Source: Scilla litardierei (taxonomy: Eukaryota > Streptophyta > Magnoliopsida > Asparagales > Asparagaceae). Taken from it: a stretch of 64,000 nt of DNA. The position numbers and the translations under genes are program-made. The number at the start of each line of letters is the position of its first letter. The stretch's first letter is position 1. Under the pieces are notes generated by a model, which saw nothing but the letters and a program-made list of their open reading frames with translations, did not search any database and had not been told where the DNA came from. Location of the stretch: NCBI GenBank assembly GCA_030789695.1, contig CM061136.1:137962448-138026447 (forward strand), in the 5' to 3' direction. Positions 45,740-56,771 of this stretch are shown one piece after another.

Positions 45740-46170
45740 TCGACCCCCATCCCACGGCCCCCGCCGGCGACCTTGTCTTCGGCCGCCAGGGATCGTCCGC
45801 GCCCGCCCTACAGGCGGTGTCGCCACCCAGCCCTCTTGTGCCCGAACTGCAGACATCGCCGCATCCGAGCTCCCCGCCCTACAGCGGGGTCCCCCTCGTT
45901 CCCCCCGCCTCATGGCGGGGCTGCAGCCGCGCCTCTTGCCTCAAGGCGGGGCTGCAGCCACGCCTCTCACCTCACGGCGGGGCTGCCCGATGCCTCCTTG
46001 CATCTGGGCTGCTCACCGACCCCTCCCCATGGCGGGGCTGCCCCCCAGACTCCACCTCACGGTGGGGCCACCCCTCGACATCACCTCCCGGTGATTCCCC
46101 CCAGCCACCGCTATGTGGTCTCGCCACTATACAGCGCTGCTGGGGGCGGCGGCGGCAAGCCCTAGCCGCC
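45740..46170 (+). repeat. GC-rich hairpin block in the Copia-3 leader
   Basis: Irregular copies of CCCCGCC-TCAT-GGCGGGG and variants (CTACAGCGGGG, CTCACGGCGGGG, CCCCATGGCGGGG), joined by CTGCAGCC-type spacers. Same leader position as the Copia-2 array but shorter and less regular. Pro/Ala/Arg frames here are by-products. Confidence 0.75.
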
Positions 46171-47269
46171 GCCCCCCCATTCACACTGCTATCCGACAAA
46201 AAAATTGAAGCCTGCAGGCCTGAAGCCTGCAGCTTCATTGCAAGCCTCAGGCCCACAACATTAAAAAAATACATATGGTGCGGGCCTGAAGTCGCAGCCA
46301 CACCGCGGGCTTCAGTCCTGCAAGCCACAAAATATTGAAAAAAAGGACAGATAGAAAGAAAAAGAAATTGTAAATGATTATGGGGTTATAAATATGAATA
46401 AATAGGCTTTCGGGGGCCTAAAAATTTCCAAAAAATTTGATAAAAATGTGGGACTAAAATGGGACCTTATATGGGCATATAGGGACTTGTGGGGATTGAT
46501 TGGGGGTATATAAAAAGGAAAACTACTTCCTTTTTCATGAAAAACAAGTAAATTGGGCATAATTCAAATTTATTTGAACACAAATAGCACAACATATTGC
46601 ATAATATGATACCATTTTTAGGATCATACGTATATGCATTGCACCATATTCTATGGCTCATCATTCGGAGAAACTTTGCTTGGTTGTGCGACATTAACTT
46701 AATAATTAAGAAGATCTTGCGACCGCTCTATCGTTAGTCACCTAACCTTACGGTGTATGACGTTGCCTAGTAGTCTAATAATTATTAAGTATTTAAATTA
46801 ATATGTTTATCCTTCTATGAATCTGTGATGCATGTGATGTCTGTGATGCCTGTGATGAAAATGTTTGATGAAACTGTTTAATGAGCACAAATTTTTGCAT
46901 GAATGGCTAATTGTGGTTTGGATCAGCTGTTTAAGTCCCACATTTTACTTTTCCTGCATTTTTTTTCTTTTTGAGAGAAATTGTAGTGAGAAAATTATGT
47001 AATGTTCAAGACCAATGACTACTTTCCATGGTGGCGGATGCCACTCTAGAAGCTGAAGATTTTATAAATGGGACCCACGGGGTTTCCAAAATTGTAATTT
47101 CTTTTTTTGCTTTCATTTGTGTAATATGGACTATAATATGGACTTTGGACTCTTTTCTTTATGTGGGACTGGCCGATCCACGCAATTAGTTTTTCATTTA
47201 AAAATTGCCTCTGCATGAAAATGTTTGAGGTATTATTAATTCATGCATATTTGTGCTTTACTAGATAAA

Positions 47270-47722
47270 ATGACAAAAATCACAAGCATCAATTTCGAAG
47301 TGCTAGATGCATCAGGGAGAAATTATTTGAGCTGGCAGCTCGATGTCAAATTGCACCTGCGGGCTAAGTCCCGTATTTCTGTGGTGACAAAAGATGGTAA
47401 TGCAAATGATATAGAAAAGGCGCAAGCCATTATCTATATTCGTCGCCATGTAGACAATACCCTAAAGGCTGAATACCTTACGATCGAAGATCCACTTGAG
47501 CTGTGGGCTGCCCTTGAGGATAGATATAAACATCAGAAAGATGTTATACTACCAAGGGCACGATATGAATGGGAGAACCTGAGACTGCAGGACCTTAAGT
47601 CCATATCTGAGTACAACTCAGCTCTTTTTAGCATCACCTCACACCTGAAGTTATGTGGTGAAAATGTCTCAGAAGATCGCATGCTGGAAAAGACGTACAC
47701 ATTGATCGATGTTTCAAATTGA
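47270..47722 (+). pseudogene. gag: N-terminal Copia gag fragment (Copia-3)
   Basis: MTKITSINFEVLDASGRNYLSW opens a typical Copia gag. It continues ARYEWENLRLQDLKSISEYNSALF and SEDRMLEKTYTLIDVSN before a stop. Related gags continue well past this point to a CCHC knuckle, so about the last half is missing. An in-frame ATG at 47243 is upstream, but the family start is at 47270. The rest of the element is lost or unrecognisable. Confidence 0.85.
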
Positions 47723-48395
47723 AAATACTTTGCAGCGAGCTTCGCACGTTCCATACAAAATCCTTAATATCTTTTATATTTTTGGCCTATTTATTTAGAT
47801 GGTCTAGCTATGGTAAAATAAAAAAGTTCGAGTTGTGCTCATGAAGTTTAGATACACTTCAAGTAGTATCTCTTTTTTATATCTTTCATATTTATTTAGA
47901 CTTTGTGTATATCTCTATTAGTACAGCTTATGAGTTCGAGTATCTCCACTTAGAAGAAAAAAAACTCATGTTTATGTATATATAGTTAAAAATTGTTACA
48001 ACAAAATTTCAACAAGTGCAGATAATAAATAGATATGTATGAGAACTTTATGTACATTGAGTAAGACCAATAAACCTGCAATCTAAACTACATAGGCTTC
48101 TTTCATCTGTATGCATAACTTGCAAGTATAAACATGGGATTAGTGAAGATTGCGATGTCTTCTAATTTGACACCCTCTGACATGCACTGCAGAATCTCTA
48201 AAAAGCACGAAAAGGGTCGTATTATGAACATGGTTGTAAGATAAAGGTGTAGTATGGTAGATTATGAAACCTATGTTTGTGGAAGGTGGTTGTGTGCAAG
48301 TTAGACTACATTGCCTTGGTCAGTTGGAACCATTGTGAAGTGGGCTAATATGCTCTTCTCACTTTAATCAGGGTGCAGTTAAGTGACTCGGGTTG
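47723..48395. other. Non-coding sequence
   Basis: No gene or terminal repeats seen apart from the segment shared with 44067-44120. It leads up to the hAT target site. Confidence 0.5.
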
Positions 48396-48403
48396 GTTTT
48401 TCC

Positions 48404-49129
48404 TAAGGGTGGCAATTCAGGCAGGCCCGGTCTTATCGGGCTGTGCTGACCCGGTCCGGTTTTCTTAAAGGACTGGGTCGGGCCGGCCCGATAAGACTTC
48501 GGGCCATTTCGGAGAGGCCCGGACACGGTCCGATAAAAATTCAGGCCGCCCGGCCCGGTCCGATAGGGTTGAATGAATTATGTATTGTGACAATATTTTA
48601 TCATATTTTTAAACACAAACTTGTCGCATATGCTTAAAGATGCATCGAAATGGAGCACGAAAGAAGAGGATTAAATGGGTTGCATAAGGTGATGTGTCCT
48701 ACATTTTTTTTCATTTATTTGGCAAGATGAAGTAACATGTTTGGTGGTTCTTTGCCTCTTCTCGGAAACTGAGATCGACCCACAAGATCCGAAGACATCA
48801 AAGTTGGCGTTAGCGGGAAGTTGTTAAAATTTATGATATTTGGACATTGATCTGATAAGATTCATGACATTGGACTCAACACCATAAATGAATGCACATT
48901 ACTGAAAACCGCTTTAGATCAATGTGTGGTCAAATTGAAGTGGGGCGATCAAATGCTTTTCGTGCCGTGCCGTGCCGCCCATGGGCTGAAAAGCTTGGCC
49001 CGGGTCCGGCCCGAAAATGAACCGGACCGGGCCGGCCCAATTCGATAAGGATTTCGGGCCAAAATTGTTGGCCCAGGCATGGTCTTATCATGCCGGGCTA
49101 TCGTGCCGGGCCAAAAATTGCCACCCATA
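48404..49129. mobile_element. Non-autonomous hAT element with perfect 8-bp TSD
   Basis: 726 bp. Terminal inverted repeats TAAGGGTGGCAATT and TATGGGTGGCAATT (the latter inverted) are flanked by GTTTTTCC at 48396-48403 and 49130-49137. Subterminal GC-rich GGCCCGG/CCGGGCC repeats that pair across the element are usual for this plant hAT group. No transposase frame. Confidence 0.92.
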
Positions 49130-49416
49130 GTTTTTCCCTAGTTGGGCTTATAAACAGCTTAGTTGATTACTTATTGGATCGTTGTATATTAATCAATAAC
49201 AAAAATAGTTTTTGAAGGTTTAACAAAAGTGGCTACGAAATTTGTAGTTGGTAAATAACATCCCTCTTCACAAAAGGTTTTTTCTTTACTTGAATTTTTT
49301 TCTCCTCTTTGTTTATGTTGTTGCATGACGTATTATGTAAGGAATATAGATAGTGAAATTTCTACCTTATCAATTTGGTATGGCTGCAATGTAAGCTATG
49401 TACGCTAAACTGTTTA

Positions 49417-50560
49417 TGTAATACCCCGTGTTCATATATACGAGTATAATATGCGTATTTCTGGATGTATTTATAAATTTTGGGTATTTTTGTGAATTTT
49501 TCCTAATTTTTATAATAATAAAAAACTGTTTTAAATAATTTTAAGGATTATTAGACATGAGTATATTTGGAATACTTGATGTAATACATAGTATGTAATG
49601 AGTAGCTGGTATTAATTAGTGTATTTCTAATTTCAAAAAAAATTAATTTTGGAAAAAATCCATGATGACACATACCCCTTCTTATGTGTCATATTCTCCT
49701 TAAACCTCACCTACTTTTTACTTATGTGTCTATATGCATGTTAACCATGGCTTAATACATGACACCTAAGTATACACTTGCCATTCTCTTGTTGCATGAA
49801 AGGGTGATGAGGATTAAAAGAAGGAAAATACAAAAGGGAAAAGAAAAAGAAAAGGAGACTTTTTCATGCTTTGTTCCTCTCTCCCCCCTATCTCTCCTCT
49901 CTCCTCCCTTAGCTCCTCCTCTCTCACCACCCACACAACCACCATTATTTTCCGGCACAATTTGGAAATGTTACTTCATAATTTTCATTTGGTGTTCCTG
50001 CACAATTTGGAAATCTTACTTCATTATTTTCAACTTTCACCTAGGTCATAATTTCGTAAATCTACCTGCAATATGTTTTAAAACCGTGATGTTTAAAGCA
50101 CACAGATTCTGCCTGAAAACAGATTTGACATGTTTCACCAAATAAATCACCATAAATCACATTGTTGGTATTTATACTTGAAAGTTTGTCAGTGAAACCC
50201 CAACACCCATATCCACAACTTTCACTCAGATGAAAATGTCATGTTATATGTAAAATTTGTGATATATCTGCTCAGTTCTGACTATCAATTGACAAAAATA
50301 GAGTCTGGACTGTTGAATGATTACTTAAGTCTGCCATGTTCTCATTATAACTAGTAACATATTGTTACACGGTTTAAATTAGCATGTTTCTACATCAATT
50401 AAATTAGCAAGTTGTTACATGATTATGTTAGTAGCATGTTGTTAAATTAGTGAGTAAGTATGCCATGATTGTTTGGATTGATTCTTGTGTTATTTATTGG
50501 TATCGATATCTTAAGGAGTATCTTATGGATTTAATTAGGGAGTTAGTGGATTCAACCAAT
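49417..50560 (+). mobile_element. Ty3-type LTR-like segment
   Basis: Starts TGTAATACCCCGTGTTC. It has an AT-rich U3 and a CTCTCTCC-rich leader (49865-49930), resembling the start and layout of family D at 34701 and chromovirus LTRs in general. Right end not defined; no partner copy. Confidence 0.35.
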
Positions 50561-51171
50561 GCTCGTGACGATGCACGGCTTGTGTCATGATGGGATCCAC
50601 CGATGAACTATACCACTAATTGACGGCTACCGCCATTGCGTCAATGAGAGCCACTGAAATACCTTGATGCTCTAACCCACGAGAGTGGTGCGAGTTGAGA
50701 GCATTCGACCCATGAGAATGTTGAGATTATTGTAGATCCTTAATGCACATATCGTATGCATCTATCGTGAGAGTAGGGTGAATACTGTATGTTAGATTCA
50801 TGAAGCCTGGACGTATGAATTCACTTCCTAGATGCTACAATCCCCAATAAAACCAATGCAATGTTGAAGTCCTAACCTAGCATCGACCTCCGACGATCCT
50901 AGCGGTGAGTCCTAATGCCCTAGTCTCTTTATATTGATCAAACATCACCAATCAACCAATCGTCCAAACCGACTGCTACCTCTTTCTGAGACTTAGAAAT
51001 AACCTGAGATCAATACACCGCTACTTTCCCTGTGGGATCGATATCTTTTATATTATAACTTGACACCGTCCGCTTGCGTTCGTGAGCCCGAAACCGATAC
51101 TTAGGTACCATTCAGCGCCTGGCATTAGTGACATGCCAGGTGGCTTTTAGGTGTTAGTTCCGGGTACATCA
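50561..51171 (+). repeat. 3' portion of the E6 5' LTR (Athila/Tat-like)
   Basis: Includes CACCGTCCGCTTGCG, as in other Athila-type LTR ends here, and finishes TTCCGGGTACATCA just before the tRNA-Asp-type PBS. The 5' limit is a guess. Confidence 0.45.
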
Positions 51172-51177
51172 AGTTTT

Positions 51178-51194
51178 TGGCGCCGTTACTGGGA
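51178..51194 (+). other. E6 primer-binding site (tRNA-Asp type)
   Basis: TGGCGCCGTTACTGGGA matches the tRNA-Asp-type PBS of Athila elements with one or two differences. Confidence 0.8.
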
Positions 51195-51330
51195 ATTGTA
51201 CGGTGTTACTTAGGCTATTTTTATTTGGAAGAAATTGTTAGCAAATCTAACCATCTCTTGTCTTTCCATCCTTTTATTCTCTTTTATTGCTTTGCTACTC
51301 ACGGTATTCTTCTGAGTTTTTTTGTTGTGC

Positions 51331-52013
51331 ATGATTACTCGCCTCAGAAGCATTGACAGGAATTACTATTTGATCCTGAGATCGAAAAAACCGCACGAAC
51401 ACTTAGAGCTTTGACAAGGGGTCAGACATCTTCTGATCCGATGGTAGAGAGTACCACCACTATGCCTCGTATTGGGTCCATCTGGGACCATATGAAGCCA
51501 AGCTATGGGAGTACTTCTTCTATTTTCAGGCTGCAACTGGTGGCAGGTAGCTTTGAGCTGAAGATCGGGTTAATTAATCTGATGGAGCAGGATCCCTTCC
51601 ATGGGCATCCACATGATAACCAGAATCATCAAATTGATACTTTCTTGGCAAAGTGCGACACATTCAAGGCCAAGGATGTAAGCGCCGATGCTATCGAGCT
51701 TAGGCTCTTTCCTTTTACTTTGAGGGACAAAGTCGCATACTGGTTGCGCACTCATCCTTCCAACCACTTCATTACTTGGGAGCAACTGGCTCTCGCATTC
51801 GTGGATAAATTTTACCCACCGTCCAAAACGGTGAGGATTCGAGGAGCCATTTCCAACTTCAAGCAATTGCCTCAAGAGTCCATTTATGAAGCTTGGGAGA
51901 GATTTAAAGATCTTCAGCACCAATGTCCACATCACGGAATCCCGGCTTGGTATCTAGTTCAGAGTTTCTATAGCAGGCTCCAGCCGAGCACAAAGATGAT
52001 CATAGATGCCGCC
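51331..52013 (+). pseudogene. gag: Athila/Tat-type Ty3 gag (E6), frameshifted and truncated
   Basis: The ATG at 51331 (MITRLRSIDRNYY) loses the frame near 51369, equivalent to one missing base. The gag frame continues FDPEIEKTARTLRALTRG and then the retrotransposon gag domain: LINLMEQDPFHG, LRLFPFTLRDKVAYWLRTHP, ITWEQLALAFVDKFYP, ESIYEAWERFKDLQHQCPHHG. It stops at ...MIIDAA, where the next element's LTR begins (52014), so the knuckle and pol are displaced or lost. Confidence 0.88.
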
Positions 52014-53660
52014 TGATCGCTCCCGGATATACACCCGAAAAACAATTGTAGTTTTACCGCAAGCGCACGGTGTAGTGGCAAGCGGGTTTCGAACATGAGG
52101 AGGTGGTGTTGGCTCCAATCTATCCTTGGTTGGTTCTACTACGAATGTTTATTGGTGGAGATGGTTATGGAATGATTTAATGGAAATGTTGATGGATGTT
52201 GGTGTCTGTGATAAAGATATTGGATAGAATTCAATATAATAAAAGTGTCTAGGGCTAGGGAATCCCCACTACGGATCATCATTCATCTCTATGAATCGCG
52301 AATCGCAATATTGCAAGACTTGAATTGAGGTGAACTAGTCGTAACTAAATAGAGAACCAAGCTCACGCTCTCGCGCTATTTCCGGTCTATAGCCACCTAG
52401 ATATAGGGCCCACTATCGTGCAAACCCTAACTTAAGCCACTAGCATTAGGATCAACATCATCGCTCTATCGCTCCTCGAGCCCAATCTCGCGCAAACTCG
52501 AGTTACGATCTAGATTGTGATAGCTCGTATTCGTCCAATCTCTTGTAAACAAATATGGGTATAGATTTATAATAAAAATGCAAGCTTTGGTCCAATCTCT
52601 TGCAAACCAAGTCTAGTGAACCTAGATTATAAATCTAAATCGAATACATAGGCCTTTCCATCGATTAGAATCCAATCTCTTGCAAAATCCATATAGATAG
52701 AAATTCCTAGCTATCCGTATTAAGTCAATCACAACGTTACCTCCTATCAATTCTAGCAACATATAAATTCATTCATCGCAAATCTGAAATTAGATCCATA
52801 GGGTTCATCCCTTTTTCTAGAAAAAAATATCAACCAAGCATAGCAATACCGATATAGAAATCTATAAAAGACATTGATTGCATCAAAGAGAGATAAACAA
52901 TAAGAAATCACTAAGAATTAACGATAGATTTAACGGGAACAAAAGTACTTATCTTGATACAAGCTTTTAGATCCAAGAGTGGGCCTAGGGCATGGCCTAA
53001 CCTCTAAAAAAGTCTTCAAGAAAATAATATGGAACTCCCCTCTAATAACGGCTACAATCCCTATATATAGTCCTCTCAAAACCCTTGCAAATAACCCTTG
53101 AAACCCTCTGAAATTCGTGCCCAAAGTTAGCTCTTGTCGCTACTTAAGTCATGGGCCCGCGCTAACTCGGCCAAGTGGAAATATGACTCGGCCGAGTAGC
53201 AGTTTCAGTACTGTAACGTCAACTTACAGAAATTCTCCAGATTTCATCCGACCTCCGATTGACATGTTCTTGGCAGAATTGGAACTGTCATGAAGTCTAC
53301 TATACATAAAAAATATGAGAAAAATATTTTGCCCGCTGGAATGATATCATATTTCAAAGGAGTGAGAGGCTATCTGAAAATCTGGGCGCTCGTGTCATTT
53401 GGCCGAGTGGAAATAAGACTCGGCCGAGTGAGAAGTGTGACTCGGCTGAGTGGAAATATGACTCGATCGAGTGAGAAGTGTGACTTGGCCGAGTACGTCA
53501 GTATGCAGATCATCCAGGAAAACAGAGAAGTCGACATGGCTCTCTTCAAATTCTTGGCCTCCACTCGGGCGAGTGGAGTTCTCTACTCGGCCGAGTGGAA
53601 TTAACCACTCGGTCGAGTGCATTGTGGCACTCTGGCCTGGCAGATGTCTTTGGTCAGTCT
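52014..53660 (-). mobile_element. LTR5: minus-strand Athila/Tat-like LTR inserted in the E6 gag
   Basis: The left end reads ...CCGGGAGCGATCA on the minus strand with CACCGTGCGCTTGCGG nearby, an Athila-type LTR end. A minus-strand TATA box, CTATATATAG, is at 53061-53070. Upstream of it (53165-53640) are several CTCGGCCGAGT palindromes. The right part is cut by E4 at 53661. The target at the left is CCGCC; the other copy is not in the window. Confidence 0.65.
53165..53640 (-). promoter_or_regulatory. CTCGGCCGAGT palindrome cluster of LTR5
   Basis: About ten boxes of ACTCGGCCGAGTGG and variants (for example ACTCGATCGAGT), beginning about 100 bp upstream of the minus-strand TATA box. Confidence 0.8.
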
Positions 53661-55553
53661 TGTTGGATCTGGATCCTAGCCTAGAGGGGGGTGAATAGGC
53701 TAATAAAAAATTCTCGCGTAACCCACGAGAAACCACACGCAGTTAAAAAGCACAACCAGAGTAAATAAGAAACAATCACAGATTACGCACAGATATACCC
53801 TGGTTCGGTCGCAACAACGACCTACGTCCAGCCCCAAGCAAATACTAGCATTAATATGTTTCTTCTGTACACCTACAATGGGGTCCTAGCTTCAACTCCC
53901 CACCTAGACTATACCACACTCAACAAAGTGTAGAACCCTATCAACCTAGTAAATGTATATCTTGACTGCAACAACACGTTAAGACCCTCTTGTCTAGCCC
54001 AACCAGACAAGTACCAAAAGTAACACAAATAGCTTAAAGTTTTCCCTATGAAGATCTATCAATTACTACACAAAATGATAAACAACAGAGTTTAGAAGGC
54101 TCAGTTTGTATAGCGGTGTCATCTTCATCAATCAGCACAGGCCAGAAGTCGTCTGGTAAGTAGTAGTGGTCTCCTCGGCAACGGAAACTCAAGTTGCGAC
54201 AAGTCATAATGATTAATCTAGCTTGCGTCCTTCTTGTTCTCTCCCAATCAAAAATTTCGGCCCTTGCTCTTAATAAGAGTCTGTAGACTTTTGTTTCAAC
54301 CTGCCAGAAAAGACTCAATTTAATAATCAACCGAAAGGAAACTGACAACTTAGTGCATGCACAGTTTGGCCTGGGTGTTGGTATTCTCAAAGGAAAGAGC
54401 AAACATCAACTTGACCCAATGCTCTTCAATCACCCAAAATAAATTTGTCCTCCTTCTGTACATGAGTTGATGGAAGATGCCCCTTCAATTACTTTTAGTC
54501 TATTGTGGCCGGCCCCACTTTAATTTTGTTTGTTCTCCAATCAAGTGTTTGATGCATGCATTTTTGATGGCCTCCTACAAGTGTATGATTGGTCTTCTTC
54601 CTGTTAACTGCGCACTGTGCCTTTGCTTGTCCTTTGATGTCTTTGGGATCTGTAAGATGATTTGTGCAGTTGCCTCAACAAATCACGAACTCCAAGACTT
54701 GGGATATTTTTCACCCTTGTTTCAAAGATTAGCAATGAAACAATTCAACAACTCCTTGATACATGTATTGCGTGGTACATGTGTTACGGCCTTGATTCAT
54801 CCTGGGTATGCGTGAGCTCGAAAATAATTTGTTTCGGCTACAAGTGCTTCCACTTAAAAATCTGCCTAGATTAATACACCTGCAAACCAAGATGAAAGAC
54901 AGAATTAAAAAAATTCCTTTTGTTAAATACCTAGTTGCTTGTGTCCTGTGATTAATGGCCTTTGCTTCGTTGATTTTGTATGGCCCTAGCAGTCAAAAGT
55001 GCGGCTTTTCCTTCAAAAGATTCGGCCCTTCCTGGGGTTTTGTGTGGCCGGCCTGTTGCGTGAATGGATGCGTACTAGGTTTTTGATCAATAGTGTTTTG
55101 GCCGATCTCCTCTCTTTTTGTTTTTGTTTGCCGCACACCTTCATCTCTTTGGAAGAGGGGGTTAAATAGATGATGAAGGGGAGAGAAAGAGTCAAAGTAG
55201 AATCCCATAATTCAAGGGATTTGAAGTTTGAAATAGGATAGGGAATTCGTATGGAATTTGATTTGAACTATTTGGGATTTAATTGATCTTGGGAAAAGAA
55301 AATTAGATTGCCCAAATCTCTAATTGATATGAGCAAATCCATAGCGATTCTCTCCATCTCATCCCATATTGGACCAAGTCCAACTTGCTTTATGGACAAC
55401 ACTTCCTCTCTTCCAATGTGCTATATGAATAGCAATATCTCCAATGCTTAGAACTACGACTTTGCCATTCCTGAAACACACTTAGCACATACATTAATAG
55501 CAACATACGTTTGTCATCATCAAACTAAAGATCCTAGATCGTTGCGTCCGACA
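53661..55553 (-). repeat. E4 3' LTR
   Basis: 1893 bp; minus-strand ends TGTCGGACGCAACG...AGATCCAACA, preceded by the polypurine tract CAAAAGGGGGAGAT (55554-55567). A further tract, TTGAAGGGGGAGCATG, is at about 55693-55708. A TATTTAA-like TATA is near 55165. The outer flank is AGTCT; its partner is outside the window. Confidence 0.8.
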
Positions 55554-56714
55554 ATCTCCCCCTTTTGATGATGCCAACCCAATGAAAATTTTGAGCAAAT
55601 AGGTAGGCGTGTGTGAAGTGTGATGAAGGATCTAATGCATATGAGTAATACAATGAGATGTAAGCATGCACACAATATAGGAATGGAATAAGCATGCTCC
55701 CCCTTCAACAATTATACCATACCAAATCTTTTTCTTTCTTCTCCTTTGTTATCATCAAAAGTCGACTAATGAATTCAATAAATATCACATGCAAAAATAA
55801 AATATTATAGAGTATAACTAGCACTTGCATGTATTTTTTTCAAAGTAAACAGTTAAAATTCATAGAAAATCATAATTTAGACTTCCCCACCAATGTGTAA
55901 GTGTAATAATATAAACATTGAAGTACAAAGGGAGATTCGATTTAGAACATCAACTAAATCAATCCACATTTTCCATTTAACATGAATTTCACTAGGATTG
56001 ATTTTTCTCACCTCATTAAAATGAGTTCAACGTACCAAACCCCAAAACATAGCCTATAAGGACTCTTAGATGCGGGGTTGGCATTGCTTGACGAGTAATA
56101 TACACCAATGCTAAAGATTATCCATGAAGCATATGTTGGATACTCGTGGGTAGTGTACTTGCCATGAATTGTATCCATTTTACATACGGAGCAATTTTCA
56201 AGTATATTTTTTTCATTTACACTTCTTTTGCGATCAATTTTTATTCATGACAATACACATCATATCCTTTAGATAATTTAGGTTTTAATCATCCTACATT
56301 CACTTTCCAATGTTCATCAAAAGAATCTCCAAAAGAAATTAAAAGTTTAGTATTCATGGAAGTGCGTACGTAGGTGTAGAAATCAAATTAATCATTTCAT
56401 GAATCATGTCATGGCTACCAAATAGTTTTTAACATGCGCATGTAGCTATAACAATAATACAATGATTTCTACAGGGATATGAATGGACATATGATAGTAC
56501 CACTTATAATGATTCATAAGAGGTAGTCATTAAGCACAATTTTTGTGGGTTTTTTCAAAAATTTTTGTTTTTCTTTTATAAAGAACTAAAACAACTTAAA
56601 AAGAAAACACACAAGCATGCAAACAAAAATTAAATCAAGCATGCAAAAACTATGAAGGTATGCAATGAATGCAAAGAGGGAAAAGAAATATACCTTCGCG
56701 TTGCTATTTGACTA

Positions 56715-56752
56715 AGGAGCTAAAAGAATGAAACTTTCAATTTATTGCTCCT
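56715..56752 (-). other. Hairpin directly after the E4 gag stop
   Basis: AGGAGC and GCTCCT on the minus strand enclose a 26-nt AT-rich loop, just after the gag end. Same place as the hairpins of E1 and E2. Confidence 0.6.
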
Positions 56753-56771
56753 CGCCAAATCTCCATCCCAC

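Larger units (their letters stand above)
45253..47722 (+). mobile_element. Copia-3: 5' part of a Copia retrotransposon
   Basis: End of an LTR (to 45372; AATAAA near 45331 and CTGGGGTCTCCTCCCCAG hairpin), PBS-like CGTTATCAGCACG (45373-45385), a leader of about 1.9 kb with a GC-rich hairpin block (45740-46170), the conserved leader segment (46695-46790), then a truncated gag. Pol and 3' LTR are missing. The left end of the LTR is obscured by H2. Confidence 0.7.

Noticed and set aside
45612..46338. Pro/Ala-rich frames and GC-rich frames at 13432-13785 and 22160-22644
   Set aside because: Overlapping frames on both strands, biased composition, no domain; they fall in retroelement leaders or LTRs.
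46500..46520. GGTATATAAAAAGG as an internal promoter in the Copia-3 leader
   Set aside because: A good TATA match but alone; nothing else supports transcription start there.
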